NCBI RefSeq assembly: GCF_025947345.1
Contig: NZ_CP110011.1
Coordinates: forward strand, 1,426,001-1,490,000
Source of the DNA: Flavobacterium sp. N502536
GTDB lineage: Bacteria > Bacteroidota > Bacteroidia > Flavobacteriales > Flavobacteriaceae
Length of the DNA: 64,000 bases
Direction of reading: 5' to 3'
Position numbers and translations under genes: made by a program
Notes under the pieces: generated by a model
What the model was told of the DNA's origin: nothing
The model's input: only the letters and a program-made list of their open reading frames with translations
Database searches by the model: none
Shown: positions 36,465 to 44,254 of the stretch, piece after piece
Numbering within the stretch: the first letter of the stretch is position 1
Layout of the letters: every line of letters begins with the position of its first letter

Positions 36465-36781
36465 CACTAAGGCCAAGAATAATTCAATAAAAATGTACTA
36501 TTTTTTTGCCCTTTAAAAATTATATCAAAAAAAAGTAAAATAAATCATGTTTATAAATGATATAATTTATAATTTTACTCAGCAAAAATTACGACATTTG
36601 TTATAATGAAAACAAAATGGACAGGTTTATTAGAGTATCTTCAATTCCTCATCAAGAGAAATCCTGAGTGAAGCTATCGAATTGAGATAATTAGTCAATT
36701 ATAAGAATTGAGCTGATTATCTGTTCACACAATTCAAATTTTTCAAATTATCTAATTTTTAAATTATCTAATAGAAAAGCC
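36465..36781. other. Gap before hmgA: repeat words and a possible 21-codon reading frame
   Basis: The left part is A/T-rich with no clear promoter. A short frame of 21 codons runs from ATG 36606 to TGA 36671 (starts MKTKWTGLL, ends IKRNPE); it could be a leader peptide but has little support. From about 36675 to the hmgA start the gap holds words of the type AATTATCTAATTTT and GAGATAATTAGT, the same vocabulary as the two gaps downstream of hmgA. Confidence 0.45.
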
Positions 36782-37939
36782 ATGCCATTATATCATAAAC
36801 TTGGAGACTTCCCTCAAAAGAGACATACACAATTCGAAAAACCTAACGGAGGTTTCTACTACGAACAATTATTTGGAACTGAAGGTTTTCACGGACATTC
36901 GTCATTGTCGTATCACGTACACCGACCAACTCAGGTAAAAGAAATTTTAAACTCTTATTCCGTTGAGCCTAAAATTGCCATCGGAAAAAACATAAAATCA
37001 TTACTTTTTAAAGGTTTTGAATTAAAACCGGAAAATGATTTTCTGGACAGCCGCAAAGCCATGATGGTCAATAAAGACTGTATTATTGGATTGGCTGCAC
37101 CTAAAGAATCGCTTCGAAATTATTTCTACAAAAATGCCGATGCCGATGAGATGCTTTTCATCCACAAAGGAAAAGGAAAATTAAGAACCATGTTGGGAAA
37201 CATCCCATTTGAATATGGAGATTACCTAATTATTCCACGAGGCATTATTTACCAAATAGAATTTGAGACGGAAGAAAACCGACTTTTTTATGTCGAATCG
37301 TACTCTCCTTTTTATACCCCAAAACGTTACAAAAACCAATCGGGGCAACATTTAGAGCACTCGCCGTTTTGCGAACGCGATTTTATTTTGCCAAACGAAC
37401 TGGAAACACATGACGAAAAAGGTGATTTTTTAATTAAAATCAAAAAAGAAGGCATGATTCACGAAGTGGTTTACGCCACACATCCTTTTGATGTAGTGGG
37501 TTGGGACGGTTACAATTTCCCATACGGATTCTCGATTCATAATTTTGAGCCTATAACGGGACGTGTTCACCAACCGCCTCCGGTACACCAAACATTCGAA
37601 ACGGCCACTTTTGTCGTTTGTTCTTTCTGCCCAAGACTTTACGATTATCATCCGAAAGCAATTCCGGCACCTTACAACCACAGTAATATTGATTCTGATG
37701 AAGTACTTTATTATGTGGACGGTGACTTTATGAGCCGTAACAACATTGAGCAGGGTCATATCACTTTACACCCAAAAGGAATTCCACACGGTCCGGCGCC
37801 AGGTGCGATGGAACGCAGCATTGGTCACAAAGAAACTCAGGAATTAGCCGTTATGGTTGATACTTTCCGCCCATTAATGGTTACAGAAGAAGCCATGGGT
37901 CTTGACGACGGTCAGTATTACAAGTCCTGGACGGAGTAA
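36782..37939 (+). CDS. hmgA: Homogentisate 1,2-dioxygenase
   Basis: Opens the ring of homogentisate in tyrosine and phenylalanine breakdown. The 385-residue protein has the cupin iron site of the family in the C-terminal half: HQPPPVHQTFETATFVVCSF followed by PRLYDYHPKAIPAPYNHSN and DEVLYYVDGDF, and the conserved HPKGIPHGPAPGAMERSIG. It is somewhat shorter than the roughly 430-residue enzymes but is colinear with Bacteroidota homologues. With hppD at 38689 it forms the tyrosine catabolic pair; the step between them makes homogentisate from 4-hydroxyphenylpyruvate. An unrelated small gene is inserted between the two. Confidence 0.93.
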   Translation: MPLYHKLGDFPQKRHTQFEKPNGGFYYEQLFGTEGFHGHSSLSYHVHRPTQVKEILNSYSVEPKIAIGKNIKSLLFKGFELKPENDFLDSRKAMMVNKDCIIGLAAPKESLRNYFYKNADADEMLFIHKGKGKLRTMLGNIPFEYGDYLIIPRGIIYQIEFETEENRLFYVESYSPFYTPKRYKNQSGQHLEHSPFCERDFILPNELETHDEKGDFLIKIKKEGMIHEVVYATHPFDVVGWDGYNFPYGFSIHNFEPITGRVHQPPPVHQTFETATFVVCSFCPRLYDYHPKAIPAPYNHSNIDSDEVLYYVDGDFMSRNNIEQGHITLHPKGIPHGPAPGAMERSIGHKETQELAVMVDTFRPLMVTEEAMGLDDGQYYKSWTE

Positions 37940-38656
37940 TTAGCTAATTAGAAAATGAGATAATGTGGCAATTAGACAATGTGTTAATTATATAATAAAA
38001 AGTAGTCTTTGGATTACAAATTCATATCTTTAACCAGATGTAAAAATTATCAAATTTTCTAATTATCTCATTAACTAATTAAAACAATGACTTTCAATGA
38101 TAAGTACAAAGACAATGTTCTTTTAATTAAAACATTCCATTTCGCCCTAAACATAATTGATTTCACGAGTGAACTTCAGGAACAAAAGAAATTCGTAATC
38201 GCTAATCAGTTATTAAAAAGCGGAACATCAATTGGAGCGAACTCAAAAGAAGCACAAAACGCAGAAAGCAAGGCCGATTTTATTCATAAATTAAAAATTG
38301 CAATCAAAGAAGCTGACGAATCTGAGTATTGGTTGTTTTTATGTGAAGCACATAAGGATTATCCAAATTGTAAAAATCTGTTAAACGATCTATCAGAAAT
38401 TCAAAAAATTCTAAACAAAATAATATCAACATCTAAAATGAGATAATTTGTCAATGCGAAAATGTGTCAATGAGATAATTTTTATCGGAACGCACATTAT
38501 CTAATTCTCTAATTAACTCATTTTCAAACTAAAAAAACAATATCAACATCAAAAGTGAAGTAATTAGATCATTTCCAAATGCGAAAATGTGAAAATGTGT
38601 CAATGAGATAAGTTTTATCGGAACGCACATTATCTAATTTTCTAATTAACTAATTA
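37937..38656. repeat. 31-base inverted repeats bracketing the four-helix-bundle gene
   Basis: Bases 37937-37967, which include the hmgA stop codon, and 38626-38656 are reverse complements with 29 of 31 matches. They enclose the 38087-38446 gene. A second, diverged copy of the right arm begins at 38493. The arrangement is like that of an intervening-sequence element whose ends could pair into a long stem. Confidence 0.75.
38087..38446 (+). CDS. Four-helix-bundle protein, 23S rRNA intervening-sequence (IVP) family
   Basis: A 119-residue all-helical protein. The signature of the family is seen in the segment QLLKSGTSIGANSKEAQNAE (about residues 43-62) and in FIHKLKIAIKEADESEYWL (about residues 65-83). 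Members are encoded in intervening sequences of 23S rRNA, in diversity-generating retroelements as Avd, and as solitary genes. Its function is unknown; binding of structured nucleic acid has been shown for Avd-type relatives. Here it splits hmgA from hppD and is flanked by inverted and direct repeats, which suggests arrival as a unit. Confidence 0.88.
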   Translation: MTFNDKYKDNVLLIKTFHFALNIIDFTSELQEQKKFVIANQLLKSGTSIGANSKEAQNAESKADFIHKLKIAIKEADESEYWLFLCEAHKDYPNCKNLLNDLSEIQKILNKIISTSKMR

Positions 38657-38677
38657 TCAAATTACCTCATTTCCAAA
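38411..38677. repeat. Tandem copy of the IVP gene tail and downstream words
   Basis: The block 38411-38527 (last 11 codons of the IVP gene plus following sequence) is repeated in diverged form at 38530-38677. The cores 38458-38518 and 38591-38651 match at 59 of 61 bases. The copied gene tail has lost its stop codon context and is not coding. Confidence 0.85.
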
Positions 38678-38688
38678 TTAAAAACAAA

Positions 38689-39849
38689 ATGAGCAAAGAA
38701 GTAAAATCAGTAGAATACGGATTAGAAAAAATCTTTGAAGGAGCACAGGATTTCCTTCCATTATTAGGAACCGATTATGTAGAATTCTACGTTGGTAATG
38801 CCAAACAATCGGCACATTATTACAAAACGGCTTTCGGGTATCAGTCATTAGCTTATGCCGGACTGGAAACCGGAGTAAAAGACAAAGCCTCTTATGTTTT
38901 AAAGCAGGACAAAATCAGAATCGTTCTGACAACACCTTTAACACAGGATTCACCAATACACGAACACCTTAAAAAACATGGTGACGGTGTAAAAGTAGCA
39001 GCTCTTTGGGTTGAAGATGCCAGAAGTGCTTATGAAGAAACGATAAAACGTGGCGCTCGTTCTTTTATGGAGCCAACGGTTGAATCAGACGAATTTGGAG
39101 AAGTGATTCGTTCAGGAATCTATACTTACGGAGAAACGGTTCACATTTTCGTAGAAAGAAAAAACTACAACGGTATTTTCCTTCCGGGATATAAAGAATG
39201 GAAATCGGATTACAATCCGGAACCAACCGGTTTAAAATACATCGACCATATGGTTGGAAATGTAGGCTGGAATGAAATGAATACCTGGGTAAAATTCTAC
39301 GAAGACGTTATGGGATTCGTAAATTTCTTATCATTTGATGACAAACAAATTACCACAGAATATTCAGCATTGATGAGTAAAGTAATGTCGAATGGAAATG
39401 GAAGAATCAAATTCCCTATTAATGAACCGGCAGAAGGAAAGAAAAAATCTCAAATCGAAGAATATTTAGATTTCTATGGCGGTCCCGGAATTCAGCACAT
39501 TGCCATTGCTACAGATGACATCATTAAAACCGTATCACAATTGAGAGCAAGAGGTGTTGAATTTTTATCTGCTCCCCCTCACACCTACTACCAGGCAATT
39601 CCTGAGAGACTAGGCGTGCACATGGACATGATGAAAGAAGACATTAACGAAATTGAAAAGCTGGCCATCATGGTCGATGCAGACGAAGACGGTTACTTAT
39701 TGCAAATATTTACAAAACCGGTTCAGGACAGACCAACACTATTTTTCGAAATTATTCAAAGAATGGGTGCAAAAGGATTTGGAGCAGGAAACTTTAAAGC
39801 CCTTTTTGAGTCAATCGAAAGAGAACAGGAATTGAGAGGAACGCTATAA
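38689..39849 (+). CDS. hppD: 4-Hydroxyphenylpyruvate dioxygenase
   Basis: Converts 4-hydroxyphenylpyruvate to homogentisate. The 386-residue protein has two vicinal-oxygen-chelate halves. The C-terminal half carries the iron ligands: His in YIDHMVGNV (about residue 186), His in GPGIQHIAIATDD (about residue 268) and Glu near the C-terminus in PTLFFEIIQRMG (about residue 348). The segment GFGAGNFKALFESIEREQ is also typical. Its product is the substrate of HmgA, encoded upstream. The pair gives the core of tyrosine catabolism. Confidence 0.96.
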   Translation: MSKEVKSVEYGLEKIFEGAQDFLPLLGTDYVEFYVGNAKQSAHYYKTAFGYQSLAYAGLETGVKDKASYVLKQDKIRIVLTTPLTQDSPIHEHLKKHGDGVKVAALWVEDARSAYEETIKRGARSFMEPTVESDEFGEVIRSGIYTYGETVHIFVERKNYNGIFLPGYKEWKSDYNPEPTGLKYIDHMVGNVGWNEMNTWVKFYEDVMGFVNFLSFDDKQITTEYSALMSKVMSNGNGRIKFPINEPAEGKKKSQIEEYLDFYGGPGIQHIAIATDDIIKTVSQLRARGVEFLSAPPHTYYQAIPERLGVHMDMMKEDINEIEKLAIMVDADEDGYLLQIFTKPVQDRPTLFFEIIQRMGAKGFGAGNFKALFESIEREQELRGTL

Positions 39850-39958
39850 AAACGCATTTTTTTTACATTATGCAAAAAAATTCTCTGTAAAACGATGGTT
39901 TTTATGCAAATGTTATGTTAAACTCACTTTTTAACATTTATTTTTTGAACTTTGTATC

Positions 39959-39966
39959 TATCTTTG
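39959..39966 (+). promoter_or_regulatory. -7 promoter element of the candidate small RNA
   Basis: TATCTTTG matches TAnnTTTG. No open frame follows it before the terminator at 40050-40085. A TTG at -33 is missing. Confidence 0.5.
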
Positions 39967-39970
39967 CACT

Positions 39971-40084
39971 CGCAAATCAGGAAGGGGTGGTTTCCTTCCG
40001 AATTGATATAAATTTCATAATTTATAGTTTTTTGGTTAGTTAATAGCATAAAAACTCCGTCATTCCTTGACGGAGTTTTTTTGT
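39971..40084 (+). ncRNA. Candidate small RNA with promoter, hairpin and terminator
   Basis: The interval starts just after a perfect -7 element (39959-39966) and ends with an excellent intrinsic terminator. It contains a 6-base-pair hairpin, GGAAGG/CCTTCC (39980-39999), then an A/T-rich stretch, then the terminator stem of 13 pairs (40050-40062 with 40068-40080) followed by T residues. There is no meaningful open frame. A separate promoter for the next gene lies downstream of the terminator, so this is not simply a 5' leader. The length of about 110 bases suits a small regulatory RNA. I cannot assign a family. Confidence 0.55.
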
Positions 40085-40085
40085 T
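40050..40085 (+). terminator. Intrinsic terminator of the candidate small RNA
   Basis: Perfect 13-base arms at 40050-40062 and 40068-40080 around a 5-base loop, with a T run following. It lies upstream of a separate promoter for the 40149 gene. Confidence 0.9.
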
Positions 40086-40093
40086 TTGGTACA

Positions 40094-40125
40094 TTTGGAA
40101 TAAAATTTGCATTTATTTATCTTTA
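40094..40125 (+). promoter_or_regulatory. Promoter of the DUF3108-TDO-M23 genes
   Basis: TTTG at 40094-40097 (-33) and TATCTTTA at 40118-40125 (-7, one base off) are 20 bases apart, the expected spacing. Transcription would start near 40131, after two in-frame upstream ATGs, so the start codon at 40149 is chosen. Confidence 0.6.
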
Positions 40126-40148
40126 TAATGGAATGTAAAAAATGTACT

Positions 40149-40919
40149 ATGAAAAAATTAGTTCTACTCCTATTAATTCTCACTACCTTAAGTTTCGACA
40201 CTCAAAAAGAAAATGCTTTTGATACTGGAGAATACTTCAAATTCAGAATCCATTACGGAATTATCAATGCCGGCTATGCGACACTCGAAATTAAAGATGC
40301 CACAATCAACAATAAAAAAGTGTTTCACGCTGTGGGAAAAGGATACACTACCGGAATGTCAAAATTTTTCTTTAAAGTGGAAGATCTTTATGAGAGTTAT
40401 TTTGACAAACAAAACGGAGACCCTTATCGCTACGTTCGAAAAATAAACGAAGGCGGTTACACCAAAAACCAGGAAGGCTTTTTCGATCAGCCCGAAAGCA
40501 AGGTTTTGGTAAAAGATTACAAACGAAAAACAGAAAAAACAATAGTAATTACTCCTAATGTACAGGATATCATCTCTTCTTTTTATTACCTGAGAAACCA
40601 TCCAAGTATAGACAAATTAAAATCGGGGGAAGCCATTACAATTGACATGTTTTTTGACGATGAAATCACAAAATTTAAGTTAAAATATGTAGGCCGTCAA
40701 GATATTACAACTAAATTTGGCACCGTTTCTACGATGGTCTTCAAGCCATTAGTACAAACAGGAAGAGTTTTCAAAGAAAAAGAAAGCGTAACACTCTGGA
40801 TCACAGACGACGACAACAAAGTTCCAATACGAATAAAAGCAGATCTGGCTGTCGGATCGCTTAAAGCGGATCTTGACGAATACAAAGGATTAAAAAATCC
40901 ATTTAAAGCAAAAAAATAA
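40149..40919 (+). CDS. Exported DUF3108 protein
   Basis: A 256-residue exported protein. The signal peptide is short (KKLVLLLLILTTLSF). The mature part has the DUF3108 pattern: FDTGEYFKFRIHYGIINAGYA at the start, then DPYRYVRKINEGGY and the C-terminal VTLWITDDDNKVPIRIKADLAVGS. DUF3108 proteins are periplasmic and of unknown function, with a predicted beta-barrel-like fold. Its stop overlaps the next start codon by one base (TAATG), coupling it to the tryptophan dioxygenase gene. The start is set by the promoter spacing and signal peptide. Confidence 0.85.
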   Translation: MKKLVLLLLILTTLSFDTQKENAFDTGEYFKFRIHYGIINAGYATLEIKDATINNKKVFHAVGKGYTTGMSKFFFKVEDLYESYFDKQNGDPYRYVRKINEGGYTKNQEGFFDQPESKVLVKDYKRKTEKTIVITPNVQDIISSFYYLRNHPSIDKLKSGEAITIDMFFDDEITKFKLKYVGRQDITTKFGTVSTMVFKPLVQTGRVFKEKESVTLWITDDDNKVPIRIKADLAVGSLKADLDEYKGLKNPFKAKK

Positions 40920-41860
40920 TGAACCCTACTGATCATTCAGAATCAATTTTAAAAGAGATTGACCTTAAATACCAAGCTATAAATCAAAAAACTGATGTAC
41001 AATTAGAAGGATTACTTTGGTCAAAACCAATCACCTACTGGGATTACATTCAGACCGATGCCCTCTTAAGCTTACAAACACAACGCACGACGCTTCCTGA
41101 CGAAATGGTTTTCATCATGTACCATCAGGTAAACGAGTTAATTTTTAAAATGATTTTGTGGGAAATTGATCAAATTGCCGATACACAAAACATTCAGGTT
41201 GCCTTTTTCAGCGAAAGACTTTCAAGAATCACCCGATACTTTGACATGCTGACCAATTCATTCAGCATCATGGAAAACGGAATGGAAGTCGACCAATACA
41301 TGAAATTCAGAAATACCCTGACTCCGGCCAGCGGGTTTCAAAGTGCACAATACAGATTAATTGAATTTGCTTCGACCGATGTTATCAATTTAACCGATCG
41401 CAGATACAAACCCAACTTTGACGAAAACACGCCATTAGAAACCAGCTTCGAACATCTGTACTGGCAGGCTGCCGGAAAAGATTATCAGACGGGTGAGAAA
41501 TCATACCTGCTTCAGGAATTTGAAAACAAATACAAAGATCAGTTTTTGAGACAGATGTCTACTTTTAAATCAAAAAACATCTGGCAAAAATTCACGCAAT
41601 TACCTTTAGAAGATCAACAAAACCAAGAGTTAATTGATGCCATGCGTCATTACGACAAAACGGTAAACATTACCTGGGTCATGCAGCACCTAAACACTGC
41701 AAGAAAATACATACTGGAAAGCGGAAAAGGAAACGGAGAAGCTACCGGCGGAAGTGATTGGCAAAAATATATGCACCCAAAATACCAAAGACGCATCTTT
41801 TTTCCTAAATTGTGGGCCGAAGAAGAATTGTCCAATTGGGGAAATGAAGCAGCCAATTAA
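40919..41860 (+). CDS. Tryptophan 2,3-dioxygenase family protein
   Basis: Heme enzyme that opens the indole ring of tryptophan to give N-formylkynurenine. The 313-residue protein has the N-terminal active-site region DEMVFIMYHQVNELIFKMIL (His about residue 70), the segment ENGMEVDQYMKFRNTLTPAS with FQSAQYRLIEF, and a heme-ligand His candidate in ITWVMQHLNTARKYIL. The substrate-loop segment GNGEATGGSDWQKY is present. It is start-stop coupled to the DUF3108 gene. No other kynurenine-pathway genes lie in the window, so the fate of the product is not shown. Confidence 0.88.
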   Translation: MNPTDHSESILKEIDLKYQAINQKTDVQLEGLLWSKPITYWDYIQTDALLSLQTQRTTLPDEMVFIMYHQVNELIFKMILWEIDQIADTQNIQVAFFSERLSRITRYFDMLTNSFSIMENGMEVDQYMKFRNTLTPASGFQSAQYRLIEFASTDVINLTDRRYKPNFDENTPLETSFEHLYWQAAGKDYQTGEKSYLLQEFENKYKDQFLRQMSTFKSKNIWQKFTQLPLEDQQNQELIDAMRHYDKTVNITWVMQHLNTARKYILESGKGNGEATGGSDWQKYMHPKYQRRIFFPKLWAEEELSNWGNEAAN

Positions 41861-41881
41861 TTTCCTAAAAAATTTAAAAGT

Positions 41882-43102
41882 TTGAAAAAAGCATTCGTAA
41901 TTATAATCGTTTTATTCTCGATATTTTCATGTAACAAAACCGCTGAAAAAGTTGAAACTAAAATCACTAAACCAAAAACTAAAAAAGTAGAATTTGGTTT
42001 TAATTACGCCGACTTCAATGTCATTCACGATACCATTAAAAAAGGAGACTCTTTTGGATCTATCATTCAGGGGCAAAATATCGGAGATAAAAAAGTCTAT
42101 GATGTTGTAGAACAAATCAAAGATTCTTTTAACGTAAGAACCATTCGGTACAACAAACCTTATACGGTACTTCGTTCTAAAAACAAAACAAACAAGCTTC
42201 AGGTTTTTATTTATCAGCCGGATGCCCTTACTTATTATGTAGTTGACTTTAGAGACAGTATTGCAAAAGCATACAAAAAAATAAAACCAGTCATTTTAAA
42301 ACGCAAAATCATTGGAGGTGTTTTAAAAAGTTCCCTATCTGAAACCTTAGGAAACGAAAGTGTAGAAGCAGCTCTTGCCGGCAGAATCACCAAAGTATTC
42401 TCGTGGTCTATTGACTTTTTTAAACTTAAAAAGGGAGATCGTTACGGTTTAATTTTTACCGAACGTTTTATAAATGGCAAAACCTACGATGGCGTTGAAG
42501 ATCTTCAAGCCGCTTTTTTTGAATACAAAGGTAAAATTATCTATGCTTTTCCTTTTGAAAGAGATACAACCTCTGGGAAAATTGAATATTATGACGATCA
42601 GGGAAAAACACTAAAAAACTTTTTCTTAAAAACTCCGATTAAGTTCAGCCGAATCACTTCCCGATTTACCGCAAACCGTTTTCATCCGGTACAGCATACC
42701 TGGAAAGCACACAAAGGAACCGACTATGCCGCTCCAACAGGTACACCAATTTCGACAACTGCGTCGGGAACGGTAGAAGCAACAGGATACACCGCAGGAA
42801 ACGGAAACTTTGTGAAAGTAAAACACAACGGAACTTATTCCACTCAATATTTACACATGTCCCGAATTTTAGTTCGACGCGGTCAGCGTGTTACTCAGGG
42901 ACAAACTATCGGACTAGTGGGCAGCACCGGTCTTGCGACAGGACCCCATGTATGTTACCGGTTCTGGAAAAATGGCATTCAGGTTGATGCTTTGAGACTG
43001 AACTTACCAACCGGAGAGTCTTTAACAGGAAATGCCAAAACCCGTTTCTTCCAACAAATCGAACCTTTGAAGAGAGAACTGGACAGCATTGGAAATCTAT
43101 AA
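41882..43102 (+). CDS. M23 family peptidase lipoprotein, TTG start
   Basis: A 406-residue lipoprotein (lipobox IFSC at about residue 17) of the LytM/M23 family that cuts peptidoglycan crosslinks. The start is TTG at 41882: an in-frame stop lies at 41858-41860 and there is no ATG between, while the signal peptide begins right at the TTG. After a middle domain the M23 domain lies at about residues 285-385. It has the zinc ligands His and Asp in HKGTDYAAPTGTP and the His of LHMSRI. The last motif reads GPHVCYRF, with Cys in place of the usual second His of HxH. The gene follows tryptophan dioxygenase by 21 bases. Confidence 0.9.
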   Translation: MKKAFVIIIVLFSIFSCNKTAEKVETKITKPKTKKVEFGFNYADFNVIHDTIKKGDSFGSIIQGQNIGDKKVYDVVEQIKDSFNVRTIRYNKPYTVLRSKNKTNKLQVFIYQPDALTYYVVDFRDSIAKAYKKIKPVILKRKIIGGVLKSSLSETLGNESVEAALAGRITKVFSWSIDFFKLKKGDRYGLIFTERFINGKTYDGVEDLQAAFFEYKGKIIYAFPFERDTTSGKIEYYDDQGKTLKNFFLKTPIKFSRITSRFTANRFHPVQHTWKAHKGTDYAAPTGTPISTTASGTVEATGYTAGNGNFVKVKHNGTYSTQYLHMSRILVRRGQRVTQGQTIGLVGSTGLATGPHVCYRFWKNGIQVDALRLNLPTGESLTGNAKTRFFQQIEPLKRELDSIGNL

Positions 43103-43135
43103 GAATCTGTATTTATCTTTAAAATAGAAGTAAAC

Positions 43136-43756
43136 ATGAAAAACAAACGCATTAAAGACATTCTTGATGAAACTTTTTCAGACTTAAAACTATTCTACAG
43201 AGACACTACTTTAAACGACAACTTACTTGCCGCTTATCAAATTGGGCAAATACTAAAAGAAAAAGATTTTACAGACATGTCTTTTCTTGGCGGCGGGCTT
43301 TCGGGCAATTGCAGATTTTTGATTGCAAGCGCCGGAGCGAGAGACCTATCCAAGTTCAATCCTGATTCGGTAAAAAACGGACATGCTCTTTTAGACGACA
43401 ATTCTTTCTTTAAAGTATTAGACATTTATAAGATCGGCAACAAAACCCAAATCTTCCTGCTGAACATTCCCGGAAATTCGCTTCCACTTTTCAAAAATTC
43501 AACTTCAAATCTTGAAGAAGAAATTAGCGAAAAAGCTAAGCAAAAATTTGCCGCTAAAATCAACTCGTCTTTAATACCCGAACTTCAAACGGAGGATTGG
43601 AAAGAAAAAACAAAAGCCCCTGTTGGCATGAGCAGTACCGGCGAATTCTATTTTGATGATTCCACCATAAAAACTGAAGCCCCAAAAAGAATAGAAATCA
43701 ACAAAGCCAGGAAACAGATTGAAATCAATAAAAAGCCCTGGTGGAAAATATGGTAA
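43136..43756 (+). CDS. Conserved soluble protein of unknown function
   Basis: A 206-residue protein with no signal peptide or membrane segment. It starts with a helix (IKDILDETFSDLKLFYRD) and has a Gly-rich stretch SFLGGGLSGNCRFLIASAGA (about residues 49-68). The C-terminal 50 residues are charged and end in KKPWWKIW, a tryptophan-rich tail. I recognise no family. It lies 33 bases after the M23 gene. A possible weak promoter (TATCTTTA at 43114-43121) precedes it. Confidence 0.6.
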   Translation: MKNKRIKDILDETFSDLKLFYRDTTLNDNLLAAYQIGQILKEKDFTDMSFLGGGLSGNCRFLIASAGARDLSKFNPDSVKNGHALLDDNSFFKVLDIYKIGNKTQIFLLNIPGNSLPLFKNSTSNLEEEISEKAKQKFAAKINSSLIPELQTEDWKEKTKAPVGMSSTGEFYFDDSTIKTEAPKRIEINKARKQIEINKKPWWKIW

Positions 43757-43803
43757 ATAACCCTGCTGCTTCAAACACTATTTTGCCACTTCAGCCTTCC
43801 CGA

Positions 43804-44142
43804 ATGAAACGAATTCTATTATTGCTTACTTGCGCAATAACCATAGGCTGCTCCAATAATCCCCACACTTTTATTTTAAACGATAAAAAAGAAAATAAGT
43901 ACTTTGTTGCGGAATCAATCCACCGGGCATTTGAAGAAGATCTAATCGAGAAATCGCCTTTAATCGTCATAAACGGAGTTCCTTTCAGGTACAACAAAAA
44001 GCAGGACACCATAGTATTGCCTCTTAAAAAATCTGACATTATTAGCCTTGATTTTCTAAACAAAAACAGCAGCCGCATCATTTACAATGAAAAAGAAAAC
44101 GATGGCGCTGTCATCATAACGACAAGAATTAAGGCCAAATAA
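43804..44142 (+). CDS. Small lipoprotein resembling a TonB-receptor plug
   Basis: A 112-residue lipoprotein with signal peptide and lipobox ITIGC (about residue 15). The mature part carries LIVINGVPFRYN and, near the end, NDGAVIITTR. These two pieces are the start and end of the plug domain in TonB-dependent receptors, here without a barrel. The frame is open from a GTG at 43741, but the lipobox sets the start at 43804. Its function is unknown. A recruiting or binding role at the inner face of the outer membrane is a guess. Confidence 0.65.
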   Translation: MKRILLLLTCAITIGCSNNPHTFILNDKKENKYFVAESIHRAFEEDLIEKSPLIVINGVPFRYNKKQDTIVLPLKKSDIISLDFLNKNSSRIIYNEKENDGAVIITTRIKAK

Positions 44143-44213
44143 ACACATATATCGTTTTCGTAACTAATTGTTATATAATCGTGAAGCGTTACACTATTAA
44201 AAACTAATTTCAG

Positions 44214-44221
44214 TATTTTTG
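44214..44221 (+). promoter_or_regulatory. -7 promoter element for pgi
   Basis: TATTTTTG is a perfect TAnnTTTG. Transcription from here would start near 44228, which excludes the in-frame ATG at 44219 and supports the start at 44255. Confidence 0.55.
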
Positions 44222-44254
44222 TTTTTTATAACCGCATTCTCAATTAAACAAAAA

